DNA of 34,102 nucleotides from positions 1 to 34,102 of the forward strand of contig CAJACZ010000030.1 in assembly GCA_903938365.1 (NCBI GenBank), in the 5' to 3' direction. This document shows, piece by piece, positions 10,493 through 18,101 of this stretch (its first letter is position 1; every line of letters begins with the position of its first letter). This DNA is from an uncultured Pseudomonadota bacterium (GTDB taxonomy: Bacteria; Pseudomonadota; Gammaproteobacteria; Steroidobacterales; Steroidobacteraceae). A program made the position numbers and the translations under genes. A model generated the notes under the pieces. The model saw nothing but the letters and a program-made list of their open reading frames with translations, was not told where the DNA came from and did not search any database.

Positions 10493-11215
10493 ATGACCGC
10501 CAAGCCCACGCGGCCTCCGGGCCCCCTGCATCGCAGCTACCGCGGCAAGATGCTCTACATCACCGACGGGGTCGGCGAGATGGGGCGCGAGTACTTCAGT
10601 GTCACCGTGCAGCCTGACGGCGAGCGCACGCTGCGCGCGCAGTGCGAGATGGACGATGACCGGCTGCTGCGCGATGTCGTGCTCACGGTGGACCGGGAGT
10701 GGCGTCCCCGCGAAGCCTTCGTGCGCCTCGCCGTGGACGGGCGGCTGATGGGATCGTCCTGGTTCCGTTTCACTGCGACGCACGCGGAATGCCAGGGCTT
10801 GACGCGACGCGAGGGGCGCGTGACGCAGCAGATCGACTGGCCCGCGGGCGTCGAGTCCTTCGGCACCCACGCGCTGCACGGCGACGCCTGGGTGGTGGGC
10901 CGCCTGCGCCTGCATCGCGGCGACCTGAAACACTTCGCGCTGGCGACCTTCGCGTCCTCGACGATGGCGAACGGGGGCTCCGGTCCGACGCTGGTCCCGC
11001 TCGAGGGCGGCTATTCGACGATCCACGACCTCGGCGACGAGCGCATCACGGTGCCGGCGGGCAGCTTCGACACCCGCCACATCCGCATCGACGTGCCGGG
11101 CGTGGATGACTTCGAGGTCTGGGCCGGTGGCGAGGACTGCCTGCCGGTCAAGCTCAGCTCCCACGGGCTCAGGCAGACCTACCTGATGACGGAGCTCGAG
11201 GGCGACTGGCGCTGA
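10493..11215 (+). CDS. Protein of unknown function (240 residues, beta-rich)
   Basis: I do not recognise this gene with certainty. The protein has no signal peptide or membrane segment. It is rich in alternating hydrophobic and charged residues that suggest beta strands, for example [20 protein letters not shown] and [19 protein letters not shown], and it ends [14 protein letters not shown]. The phrase [11 protein letters not shown] followed by a short strand and a [13 protein letters not shown]-like end recalls DUF3108-type proteins, where a barrel end reads VWLS..RLPVK, but this is only a resemblance. A GAGG overlapping the uppP stop supports the ATG at 10493 and co-translation with uppP. 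Its 3' end overlaps the convergent cca gene by 37 bases. Codon use is like the neighbours, so it is a real gene. Confidence 0.75.
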   Translation: MTAKPTRPPGPLHRSYRGKMLYITDGVGEMGREYFSVTVQPDGERTLRAQCEMDDDRLLRDVVLTVDREWRPREAFVRLAVDGRLMGSSWFRFTATHAECQGLTRREGRVTQQIDWPAGVESFGTHALHGDAWVVGRLRLHRGDLKHFALATFASSTMANGGSGPTLVPLEGGYSTIHDLGDERITVPAGSFDTRHIRIDVPGVDDFEVWAGGEDCLPVKLSSHGLRQTYLMTELEGDWR

Positions 11216-12420
11216 GCCGCGATCGCGGCGAGCCGCCGTTCGCGGATCCGCGCGCCGATCGCCGGGCCGGACAGGCCGGTGCGGTCTTCCGCCGTCAGCG
11301 CCGCCCCCGCTGCGGCGGCGAGCGCTGCTTCCAGATGCGCACGCTGCGGATAGGGCCGGGCTTCGAGTCCGAGCCGGCCCCGGGCATCGCATTCGCAGGC
11401 TTCGAGCAGTTCGGCGAAACGCGCGGGTCGCCGGAAGGCATCGCTCTGTTCCAGCAGTTCGAGGATCGTGCCGGGGCGCAGCTCCAGCGCGCGGTGCACG
11501 GTCGTGTGGAAGCGGCAGGCGAGCAGCGCGAGTTCGCGGTGTTCGTTGGGCACGCGCAGCCGGTCGCAGAGGGCGTCGATGGGCACGCGCCCGCCGGCTT
11601 CGTGTCCGAGGTGCGCTGGCCACTGCGCCGGGGGCGTCAGCGCCTTGCCCAGGTCGTGCGCGAGCACGGCGAAGCGCACGCTCACCGGCGCACCGCGCCC
11701 GGCAGCGACCTGCAGGGCCAGCAGCATGTGGGCGCCCGTGTCCACTTCGGGGTGCCACTCGGCGCGTTGCGGCACGCCGAAGAGCGCGTCCACTTCCGGC
11801 AGGATGACGCGCAGGGCGCCGCATTCGCGCAGCACTTCGATGAACACGCCGGGGCGGGGCTCGCCCAGCGCCTTCTCCATCTCCTTCCAGACGCGTTCGG
11901 CGACCAGCGCCGCCGCCTCGCCCGAGGTCACCATGCTGCGCATCAGTGCCAGGGTGTCGGGGGCGACCGTGAAGCCGAGCGGCGCGAACCGGGCCGCGAA
12001 CCGCGCCACCCGCAGGATCCGCACCGGGTCTTCGGCGAAGGCGGGAGAAACATGGCGCAGCAGGCGGCGCTCGAGATCCGCCCGGCCGCCGTGGGGATCG
12101 ACCAGCGTGCCGTCGGCGGCGCGGGCCATCGCGTTGATGGTGAGGTCGCGCCGGGCGAGATCCTCCTCCAGCGTCACGTCCGGCGAGAACTCCGTGACGA
12201 ACCCGCGGTAGCCCGGCGCCACCTTGCGCTCGAGGCGAGCCAGCGCGTGCTCCTCATGGGTTTCGGGATGCAGGAATACCGGGAAGTCCCGGCCCACCGG
12301 CACGAAGCCGAGGGCCTCCAGCTCCGCAGGCGTCGCGCCCACGACCACCCAGTCGCGCTCCGCGACAGACCTGCCGAGCAGCCCGTCCCGGACTGCGCCA
12401 CCCACGAGATAGACTTGCAC
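11179..12420 (-). CDS. cca: CCA-adding tRNA nucleotidyltransferase with HD domain
   Basis: Adds or repairs the 3' CCA end of tRNAs. The 413-residue protein begins with [15 protein letters not shown] and ERDWVVVG; the catalytic pair is Glu21 and Asp23 (Asp21/Asp23 in E. coli, so one conservative change). [15 protein letters not shown] and [16 protein letters not shown] follow, then the C-terminal HD phosphohydrolase domain with [14 protein letters not shown]. The start is the GTG at 12420, which gives the family's normal N-terminus. The frame is open far upstream but that part is the shadow of the neighbouring gene. A perfect 16-base dyad lies 11 bases before the GTG and could pair away the leader. 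Same strand as the SDR and protease genes upstream. Confidence 0.95.
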   Translation of the reverse strand: MQVYLVGGAVRDGLLGRSVAERDWVVVGATPAELEALGFVPVGRDFPVFLHPETHEEHALARLERKVAPGYRGFVTEFSPDVTLEEDLARRDLTINAMARAADGTLVDPHGGRADLERRLLRHVSPAFAEDPVRILRVARFAARFAPLGFTVAPDTLALMRSMVTSGEAAALVAERVWKEMEKALGEPRPGVFIEVLRECGALRVILPEVDALFGVPQRAEWHPEVDTGAHMLLALQVAAGRGAPVSVRFAVLAHDLGKALTPPAQWPAHLGHEAGGRVPIDALCDRLRVPNEHRELALLACRFHTTVHRALELRPGTILELLEQSDAFRRPARFAELLEACECDARGRLGLEARPYPQRAHLEAALAAAAGAALTAEDRTGLSGPAIGARIRERRLAAIAAQRQSPSSSVIR

Positions 12421-12431
12421 CGGTGAATGGT

Positions 12432-12447
12432 ACCCGAGCCCTCGGGT
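12432..12447 (-). promoter_or_regulatory. Perfect 16-base dyad just before cca
   Basis: ACCCGAGCCCTCGGGT (plus strand) is a perfect inverted repeat with 7-base arms and a 2-base centre. In cca mRNA its GAGGG would be the only Shine-Dalgarno-like stretch near the GTG start, 11 bases away, so folding could hide it. It could equally be an operator. It lies in the 62-base gap after the SDR gene. Confidence 0.4.
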
Positions 12448-12482
12448 TGTGGGCCTGCTGCCTGCCTCGGTCCGGTGGGCGT

Positions 12483-13463
12483 TCAGGGCTCCCCGCCCGC
12501 CGCCGCGCGGTAACGTTCGCGACGCCCCTCGTTGCTGGCAGGGCCGAGGTAGCGGGGCACGATCGCGCGCATCGAGGCGGGCGTGATGCCGAGCCGCGCG
12601 CAGCCGTTGTCGCGGCAGACGTTGTCGATCGACAGCGAGCGATAGTTGTCGGTCGAGAACGGACGCCCCGGCACGAAGTCCATCACGAAGGCCTGGGCCC
12701 GTGCGATCGCATCGGGCAGCGGCACCACCTTCGCGCGTATGCCGCAGGCTTCGCCCGCGAAGCGGACCAGTTCGGCGAGCGTGACGACCTCGGGCCCGCA
12801 CAGATCGTAGGACTGCCGGCTTGTCGCGCCGCCCTCGAGCGCGCGTTCGAAGGCGCTGGCGACGTCGCTGACCCACACCGGGCCGAACTTCGCGCCGGCC
12901 CGCGCCAGGGGCAGCCAGCCGCCGGAGAGCCGCAGCAGGCCGGCAAAGCGGTTGAAGAGGGCGTCGCCCGCGCCGAACACCACCGAGGGGCGGAAGATCG
13001 TCCAGTCGAGGGCGGCGCCCGCGGCGCGCACATGCCGTTCCGCCGCGCCCTTGGAGCGCTGGTAGTGGCTGGGCCCCTGTTCGTCGGCGCCCAGCGCGCT
13101 CATCTGCAGCAGACGCGGCACGCCCCTGGCCACCGCGGCCTCGACGAGCTTGCGGGTGAGTTCGGCGTGGGCGCGCTGGAAGCCGTGCCCGGAAAACCCG
13201 GTCTCGTTGAGGATGCCGACGAGGTTGATCGCCACGTCGACCCCGGCCAGTTCGCGCTGCAGCGTGGCCGCATCGTGCACGTCGGCGCGGCGCAGTTCGG
13301 CTCCGGGGAGCACGGCGAGATGGCGCGCGTGCACGGGGTTGCGGGTCAGGACCCGGACGCGGTGCCCGGCGCCCGCGAGCCGCGTGACGATCTCGGTGCC
13401 GATGAAGCCCGTGCCGCCGAGCACGCAGATCGTGCGGGCAGGTGTGTGCGTGTGCATGTGCAT
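12483..13463 (-). CDS. Atypical SDR / NAD(P)-binding protein, NDUFA9-like (complex I type)
   Basis: A 326-residue atypical short-chain dehydrogenase. The nucleotide-binding motif is GGTGFIG at 16-22, preceded by ICVL and followed by VRVLTRNP, whose Arg suggests NADP or NAD binding. [11 protein letters not shown] and a YQRSK segment follow; [13 protein letters not shown] is typical of the NDUFA9-like branch. Such proteins are often annotated as complex I NDUFA9 family in proteobacteria, mostly without a tested role. The N-terminus MHMHTHT comes from a hexamer repeat that contains two in-frame ATGs (13463 and 13457). GAGG in the end of the protease gene is the likely ribosome binding site. Only five bases separate it from the protease stop, so the two are translated from one message. 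Confidence 0.85.
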   Translation of the reverse strand: MHMHTHTPARTICVLGGTGFIGTEIVTRLAGAGHRVRVLTRNPVHARHLAVLPGAELRRADVHDAATLQRELAGVDVAINLVGILNETGFSGHGFQRAHAELTRKLVEAAVARGVPRLLQMSALGADEQGPSHYQRSKGAAERHVRAAGAALDWTIFRPSVVFGAGDALFNRFAGLLRLSGGWLPLARAGAKFGPVWVSDVASAFERALEGGATSRQSYDLCGPEVVTLAELVRFAGEACGIRAKVVPLPDAIARAQAFVMDFVPGRPFSTDNYRSLSIDNVCRDNGCARLGITPASMRAIVPRYLGPASNEGRRERYRAAAGGEP

Positions 13464-13467
13464 GTGC
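13442..13467. repeat. RTGTGC hexamer repeat (alternating purine-pyrimidine tract) across the SDR start
   Basis: From 13444 the plus strand reads GTGTGC, GTGTGC, ATGTGC, ATGTGC: four tandem hexamers. The whole stretch 13442-13467 alternates purine and pyrimidine for 26 bases, a Z-DNA-prone pattern. It covers the first codons of the SDR gene and its two candidate ATGs and ends next to the stop of the protease gene. Confidence 0.8.
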
Positions 13468-13468
13468 C

Positions 13469-14905
13469 TCAGCGCAGCGGCACGATGATGAGCGTGCCCG
13501 CGCGCCGCACCTGCAGCACCAGCGAAGCCGCACCGCGCGCCGCGGCGCGCAGCTGGGCGATGCTGGAGACCCTGCTGCGGTTGGCTCCGACGATGACGTC
13601 TCCGGCGAGCAGGCCCGCCGTTGCCGCGGCGCTGCCGGCCTCGACGGTGCGCAGCAGCACACCGCCCTCCGGGGCGTCAGTGAGCAGTGCGCCCGCGAGG
13701 CGGGGGTGCGGAGGCCCTTCGGTCCCCGGCGCCGTGCCCGCGGCGGCAGCATCGCCTGCGGCGGCCTGTTCCGGCTCGGGGACGATGGCCGTGACCTTGC
13801 GCGCCTGGCCCTCGCGCAGCAGTCCGATCTCGACCTTGTCGCCGACGCGCAGCAGTCCGATCGCGTTGCGCAGTTCGGTATGCGACTTGACCGCCTTGCC
13901 GTTGACCGCCGTGATCACGTCGCCGGCGCGCAGGCCGGCCTTCTCGGCGGCCGATGCGGCGACGACCTGCGTGACCAGCGCGCCCCCGGCGCCGGGCAGG
14001 CCCAGCGCCTGTGCGATGTCGGGCGTCACCGGTGCGATGTTGACCCCCAGCAGTCCGCGCTTGACCGAGCCGAACTTGATCAGCTGATCCATGATGCTGC
14101 GCGCCATGTTGACCGGGATCGCGAAGCCGATACCGATGTTGCCGCCGCTGCGCGAGAGTATCGCGCTGTTGATGCCGACCAGTTCGCCGTTGAGGTTGAC
14201 CAGCGCGCCGCCCGAGTTGCCCGGGTTGATCGAGGCATCCGTCTGGATGAAATTCTCGTAGCCTTCCGGATTGATGCCCGAGCGGCCCAGGCCGCTGACG
14301 ATGCCCGAGGTGACGGTGTGCTGGAGCCCGAAGGGGTTGCCGATCGCCACCACGAAGTCGCCGACTTCGACGACTTCGGAGTTGCCCAGTTCGATCTGCG
14401 TGAGCGCCTCGGGCTTGACCTTGAGCACCGCGACGTCCGTGCGCTCGTCGCTGCCGACGACTTCTGCCTGAAGGTCGCGTCCGTCCATCAGGGTGACGGT
14501 GATTTCGCTGGCGTTCTCGACCACGTGGGCGTTGGTGACGATGTACCCGAGGCGTGCGTCGACGATCACGCCTGAACCGGCGCTCTGGAACGGCCGCTCG
14601 CGGGTGCCTTCCTCGGGGGGCACGTCGAAGAAGCGCCGGAAGAAGGGGTCGTCGAGCAGGGGATTGCGCTGGCCGCGCTCGCGCACCGTGCCGCGCGTTC
14701 CGATGTTCACCACCCCGGGCGAGACGCGCTTGATCATCGGCGCGAGCGAGGGCACGGCCTGGGCCGCACTGGCCGCGGCGCCAATGGGCTGCGCCTGAGC
14801 CTGCGCCAGCGCGACGCCCTGGGCTCCCGCGAGGGCGACGCACAGGGCGGCCGCGGCGACCGCCCGCAGCCGGGAATGGGACAGAACGGGAGTGCGGGGA
14901 TTCAT
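13469..14905 (-). CDS. Periplasmic Do/DegQ/MucD-type serine protease with two PDZ domains
   Basis: HtrA-family envelope quality-control protease and chaperone. The 478 residues start with a basic, hydrophobic signal peptide (about 1-35, ending near ALAQAQA). The trypsin-like domain has the triad His127 in TNAHVV, Asp157 in RTDVAVLK and Ser231 in NPGNSGG; the loop [16 protein letters not shown] is typical of Do-type proteins. PDZ1 is at about 285-365, starting [12 protein letters not shown], and PDZ2 at about 395-475. An Ala/Pro-rich linker separates them. A TAGAAT hexamer at 14949-14954 (minus strand) may be its -10, though no good -35 is seen. DegP, DegQ and MucD cannot be told apart here. 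The SDR gene and cca follow on the same strand. Confidence 0.94.
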   Translation of the reverse strand: MNPRTPVLSHSRLRAVAAAALCVALAGAQGVALAQAQAQPIGAAASAAQAVPSLAPMIKRVSPGVVNIGTRGTVRERGQRNPLLDDPFFRRFFDVPPEEGTRERPFQSAGSGVIVDARLGYIVTNAHVVENASEITVTLMDGRDLQAEVVGSDERTDVAVLKVKPEALTQIELGNSEVVEVGDFVVAIGNPFGLQHTVTSGIVSGLGRSGINPEGYENFIQTDASINPGNSGGALVNLNGELVGINSAILSRSGGNIGIGFAIPVNMARSIMDQLIKFGSVKRGLLGVNIAPVTPDIAQALGLPGAGGALVTQVVAASAAEKAGLRAGDVITAVNGKAVKSHTELRNAIGLLRVGDKVEIGLLREGQARKVTAIVPEPEQAAAGDAAAAGTAPGTEGPPHPRLAGALLTDAPEGGVLLRTVEAGSAAATAGLLAGDVIVGANRSRVSSIAQLRAAARGAASLVLQVRRAGTLIIVPLR

Positions 14906-14966
14906 GTGCAGGATCCTGCGGGTCTTCAGCGCGTGATGCGCCCGGCTGATTCTAGGGACAAATGGA

Positions 14967-15005
14967 CCCGGGGCGCAGCGCCGACGCGCGGCGCCGCGCC
15001 CCGGG
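14967..15005 (-). terminator. Very strong GC hairpin between hsp20 and the protease gene
   Basis: CCCGGGGCGC (14967-14976) pairs perfectly with 14996-15005, and inside it GCGCC (14978-14982) pairs with 14990-14994 around a 7-base loop. This makes a 15-pair stem with one mismatch. It lies nine bases past the hsp20 stop. There is no clear T-tract on either side, so it is terminator-like rather than a textbook intrinsic terminator; it may also stabilise the hsp20 3' end. Confidence 0.55.
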
Positions 15006-15013
15006 CGAGGGGC

Positions 15014-15388
15014 TCAGGCCGCTTCGATCGCGATCCGCCGGGGTTGCGGCTTCGCCTGTTTCGTGATCGTCAGTTCCAGCACGCCATTGGCGCTGCGCGC
15101 GCTGATCGCTTCGGCGTCGGCGTCTTCCGGCAGGGTGAAGCGCCGCAGGAAAGTGCCGGCAGCGCGCTCGAGGCGACCGAGGACCCGGGCGGCGTCCAGG
15201 CGCTCCTCCTTGCGTGCGGCGCGGATGGTCAGTACGCCGTCGTGGGTGGTGATCTCGATGTCGGACGCGGCGACGCCAGGCAGGTCGGCGCGCACCAGAT
15301 AGTGCCCGGGCTGTTCGAGTACATCGACGCGCGGCACGAGGGTCGAGTCGCGGTTGGCGAGGGTCCAGTCGTAGCGGACGAGGGTCAT
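15014..15388 (-). CDS. Small heat-shock protein, Hsp20/alpha-crystallin family
   Basis: ATP-independent holdase that binds unfolding proteins in the cytoplasm. The frame is open to 15535, but the ATG at 15388 has GGAG on the minus strand at good spacing and gives a normal 124-residue protein starting MTLVRYDWTLANRD. The alpha-crystallin domain begins near PRVDVLEQPGHYLVRADLPG and includes DIEITTHDGVLTIRAARKEE. It ends with the hallmark ANGVLELTIT, and a short basic tail follows. A sigma32-like promoter lies about 60 bases upstream, consistent with heat-shock control. It precedes the envelope protease gene, separated by a strong hairpin, so both strands of evidence point to a stress locus. Confidence 0.92.
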   Translation of the reverse strand: MTLVRYDWTLANRDSTLVPRVDVLEQPGHYLVRADLPGVAASDIEITTHDGVLTIRAARKEERLDAARVLGRLERAAGTFLRRFTLPEDADAEAISARSANGVLELTITKQAKPQPRRIAIEAA

Positions 15389-15448
15389 GGCGTGAGGCTC
15401 CTTGGAAATCGGTTTACGGGTTCGCGGGCGCGGATGCGCATGGTCCGG

Positions 15449-15476
15449 ATGTGTGGCTTGCGGGCGCGGTTTCAAG
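15449..15476 (-). promoter_or_regulatory. Sigma32-type heat-shock promoter of hsp20
   Basis: On the minus strand CTTGAAA (15470-15476) is followed after 13 bases by CCACACAT (15449-15456), close to the sigma32 consensus CTTGAAA and CCCCATNT. The spacing is identical to that of the htpG promoter in this window. The predicted leader is about 55 bases. Confidence 0.65.
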
Positions 15477-15712
15477 AGCCCCGGGCGGATCGACCCCGGA
15501 TCACGCTGGCCGTCAAGGGAGCAAGCTGTGGACAACTTGTGCGCGCCCTGTGGCCGGCTGGTGTCCCGGCGGGCGGCACAACATGTAGGGTCCCCTCCGG
15601 CGGGCCGATCGCAAAAAAAGTTCCGGTCGCCGCGGGCGTTTCGGGGGTTTTAATGATCCAAGCACCTGATCTTAAAGACGAAAGGGGAAAAAAATAAGTT
15701 GAATCCCGAGTC
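15477..15712. other. Middle of the hsp20-nrdJ intergenic region, no gene seen
   Basis: This stretch of the 551-base gap has no convincing reading frame. It holds a TGTGGACAA (15527-15535) one base off a DnaA box, a weak NrdR-like site at 15576-15591 (12 of 16 consensus positions), and A-rich runs near 15604-15612 and 15686-15695. None of these is strong enough to call alone. Confidence 0.4.
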
Positions 15713-15741
15713 TTGACGGGCTCCCGGTACGAATTTAGTCT
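15713..15741 (+). promoter_or_regulatory. Sigma70-type promoter of nrdJa-nrdJb
   Basis: TTGACG (15713-15718) is followed after 17 bases by TAGTCT (15736-15741). The -35 is near perfect and the -10 is weak (three of six). A start near 15748 would place the NrdR box at about +5 to +20 and give a leader of about 190 bases. Confidence 0.5.
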
Positions 15742-15744
15742 TGC

Positions 15745-15829
15745 CTTCACGACACAACATCTTGTGTGCGGCGCGCCCGGGGCGCCTGTGTCGTGAAGCA
15801 GGGGATCGCGACTGTCTGACAGCAGTCGC
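15745..15829 (+). promoter_or_regulatory. Folded 5' leader of nrdJ with competing hairpins
   Basis: A perfect 12-base inverted repeat (15745-15756 with 15787-15798) encloses the NrdR box and a small GGCGC/GCGCC stem (15770-15774 with 15782-15786). The left arm shares ACACA with the NrdR palindrome, so it can pair with TGTGT either inside the box or in the far arm. A separate hairpin, GCGACTG with CAGTCGC (15808-15814 and 15823-15829), follows. I see no cobalamin-riboswitch motif although the enzyme uses B12. Confidence 0.5.
15752..15767. promoter_or_regulatory. NrdR box in the nrdJ promoter region
   Basis: ACACAACATCTTGTGT matches the NrdR consensus acaCwAtATaTwGtgt at 14 of 16 positions and is palindromic in its outer six bases. 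It begins ten bases after the predicted -10, the right place for repression by NrdR, the dATP/ATP-sensing repressor of ribonucleotide reductase genes. NrdR boxes usually come in pairs one to three helical turns apart; no good second copy lies at that distance. Confidence 0.75.
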
Positions 15830-15939
15830 TCAAAATGGAATGGTTGCGGTCAGTGCCGCCTTCGGGTCGGGGCACACGAGCTTTTCTTTCCCCATCGTCA
15901 GTTGCTCATATTCATGAATTCAGGGGAGCCGAAGACCGC

Positions 15940-18090
15940 ATGAACAGTGTCGTCAAGCTCGTGGCCAAGGACGTCGACAACATTCCGTTCCAGGAAGCGT
16001 CCCTCGATATCTGGGACAAGAAATACCGTCTGGTTTCCAAGGCCGGCGAACCGGTCGACAAGTCCATGGACGACACCTACCGACGCGTCGCGCGCGCGCT
16101 CGCGGACGTCGAGCCGGAGTCCATCCGCGAACACTGGTACGAGCGTTTTGCGTGGGCGCTGCGGCGCGGGGCGATCCCCGCGGGCCGCGTGACCTCGAAC
16201 GCCGGTGCCCAGGAACACAAGCCCGCCACCTCGACGATCAACTGCACGGTGTCGGGCACGATCCGCGACTCCATGGACGACATCCTCAACAAGGTGCACG
16301 AAGCGGGCCTCACCCTGAAGGCGGGCTGCGGCATCGGTTACGAATTCTCGACGCTGCGCCCGCGTGGCGCCTATGTGTCGGGCGCCGGTGCCCACACCTC
16401 CGGGCCGCTGTCGTTCATGGATATCTACGACAAGATGTGCTTCACCGTGTCGTCGGCGGGTGGTCGGCGTGGCGCCCAGATGGGCACCTTCGACGTGGGC
16501 CACCCCGATGCCATGGAATTCATCCGGGCCAAGCGCGAGAACGGCCGGCTGCGGCAGTTCAACCTCTCGCTGCTGATCACCGACGAATTCATGCAGGCCG
16601 TCCGCCAGGACCGCGAGTGGAAGCTCGCTTTCCCCGTGACCGCCCGGGAATTCGAGGGCAGCGACCCGGCGGAACTCGCCGATCCGGCCAAGTACGTCTG
16701 GCGCGAATGGCCCATCACCGAGGGCTATGTGGTCGGCGAGACGGGTCTGGTGGCCTGCAGGATCTACAAGACCCTGCCGGCGCGGCGCATGTGGGACGTC
16801 ATCATGTCGTCCACCTACGATTTCGCCGAGCCCGGTTTCATCCTCATCGACCGCGTCAACGAAATGAACAACAACTGGTGGTGCGAAACCATTCGCGCCA
16901 CCAACCCCTGCGGCGAGCAGCCGCTGCCGCCCTACGGCTCCTGCCTGCTGGGCTCGGTCAACCTGACGCGCTTCGTGCGCAACCCGTTCACGGAGTTCGC
17001 CGAGTTCGACTGGTCCGAGTATCGCGAAGTCGTCAAGGTCTTCACCCGGATGCTCGACAACGTGGTCGAGGTGAACGGCCTGCCGCTCGAACAGCAGCGC
17101 GGCGAGATCCATCGCAAGCGCCGCCATGGCATGGGCTTCCTCGGCCTCGGCAGCACCATGACGCTGCTGGGCATGAAATACGGCTCGCCCGAGTCGATCA
17201 GCTTCACCGAGGACGTCTCGCGCGAGATGGCGGTCGCAGGCTGGGAGGCCGCGCTCGAACTGTCGCGCGAGAAGGGACCGGCGCCGATCATGAACGAGGA
17301 GTTCACGGTCACGGCCGAGATGCTGCGCAAGCGCCCCGAAATGGTCCGTGATGGCTGGAAGCAGGGCAGCCGGATCCCCGGGCGCCTGCTCCACGCACGG
17401 TACAGCCGCTACATGCAGCGGGTCGCGGAGGTCGCTCCGGCGCTGGTGGAACAGCTTGCCCAGGTAGGCGCGCGCTTCACGCACCACACCTCGATCGCCC
17501 CCACGGGCACCATCTCCCTCTCGCTGGCCAACAACGCGAGCAACGGCATCGAGCCCTCGTTCGCGCATCACTACTTCCGCAATGTCATTCGCGAAGGCAA
17601 GAAGTCCAAGGAGAAGGTGGACGTGTTCTCCTTCGAACTGCTGGCCTATCGGGAACTCATCAACGCCCGCGCGATTCCCAACTCGACCAACGCGGCCGAG
17701 AAGCTGCCGGACTACTTCACGACGGCCGACGACATCACGCCCACGGCACATGTCGACATCCAGGCCGCTTCGCAGAAGTGGATCGACTCCTCGATCTCCA
17801 AGACGGCGAACGTGCCGACGGATTTCAATTACGAGTCGTTCAAGGACATCTACCTCTACGCGCACGAGAAGGGTCTCAAGGGCTGCACCACCTTCCGGTT
17901 CAACCCCGAAGCTTTCCAGGGCGTTCTCGTGAAGGAGGAAGACCTCAAGAACACGATCTACGTGTTCACGCTGGAGGACGGCACCGAGGTGTCCGCACGC
18001 GGCGACGAGGAAATCGAGTACGACGGCGAGATGCACAGCGCCGCCAACCTGTTCGACGCCTTGAAAGAAGGCTATTACGGGAAATTCTGA
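15940..18090 (+). CDS. nrdJ: Adenosylcobalamin-dependent (class II) ribonucleotide reductase, catalytic subunit NrdJa
   Basis: Reduces ribonucleotides to deoxyribonucleotides with a B12-derived radical, with or without oxygen. From the ATG at 15940 (GGGGAG upstream) the protein is 716 residues; an in-frame ATG at 15835 lies in the leader and gives no family-like sequence. Visible are the redox Cys102 in STINCTVSGT, the loop DSMDDILNKVHEAGLTLKAG, and the radical-site motif NPCGE at 322-326 with Asn322, Cys324 and Glu326. The partner redox Cys335 lies in YGSCLLGSVNL, and APTGTISLSLANN comes later. The C-terminus ends ALKEGYYGKF and has no CxxC tail; that part is encoded by the next gene. This is the split NrdJa/NrdJb form known from Pseudomonas aeruginosa. 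Confidence 0.94.
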   Translation: MNSVVKLVAKDVDNIPFQEASLDIWDKKYRLVSKAGEPVDKSMDDTYRRVARALADVEPESIREHWYERFAWALRRGAIPAGRVTSNAGAQEHKPATSTINCTVSGTIRDSMDDILNKVHEAGLTLKAGCGIGYEFSTLRPRGAYVSGAGAHTSGPLSFMDIYDKMCFTVSSAGGRRGAQMGTFDVGHPDAMEFIRAKRENGRLRQFNLSLLITDEFMQAVRQDREWKLAFPVTAREFEGSDPAELADPAKYVWREWPITEGYVVGETGLVACRIYKTLPARRMWDVIMSSTYDFAEPGFILIDRVNEMNNNWWCETIRATNPCGEQPLPPYGSCLLGSVNLTRFVRNPFTEFAEFDWSEYREVVKVFTRMLDNVVEVNGLPLEQQRGEIHRKRRHGMGFLGLGSTMTLLGMKYGSPESISFTEDVSREMAVAGWEAALELSREKGPAPIMNEEFTVTAEMLRKRPEMVRDGWKQGSRIPGRLLHARYSRYMQRVAEVAPALVEQLAQVGARFTHHTSIAPTGTISLSLANNASNGIEPSFAHHYFRNVIREGKKSKEKVDVFSFELLAYRELINARAIPNSTNAAEKLPDYFTTADDITPTAHVDIQAASQKWIDSSISKTANVPTDFNYESFKDIYLYAHEKGLKGCTTFRFNPEAFQGVLVKEEDLKNTIYVFTLEDGTEVSARGDEEIEYDGEMHSAANLFDALKEGYYGKF

Positions 18091-18101
18091 GGAATCCCCA
18101 C

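Noticed and set aside
11179-13752. Minus-strand frame of 857 codons read as one protein
   Set aside because: Only the part from the GTG at 12420 is CCA-adding enzyme. The rest is the out-of-frame shadow of the SDR and protease genes, with Arg/Pro-rich nonsense.
15527-15535. DnaA box TGTGGACAA
   Set aside because: One isolated near match with one mismatch; a random occurrence is likely in a window this long.
15576-15591. Second NrdR box
   Set aside because: Matches 12 of 16 positions but lies 176 bases from the strong box, far from the usual one-to-three-turn spacing.
15472-15750. Minus-strand 92-codon frame in the hsp20-nrdJ gap
   Set aside because: It lies across the nrdJ promoter and hsp20 promoter region, has no ribosome binding site and no family-like content.
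15740-15939. Cobalamin riboswitch before nrdJ
   Set aside because: The conserved B12-box (GCCACTG-like) and its flanking core are not visible, only simple inverted repeats. A covariance search would settle it.
17778-18101. N-terminal extension of nrdJb
   Set aside because: It overlaps nrdJa coding in another frame and is not family-like; GAGGAA and ATG at 18102 mark the real start.
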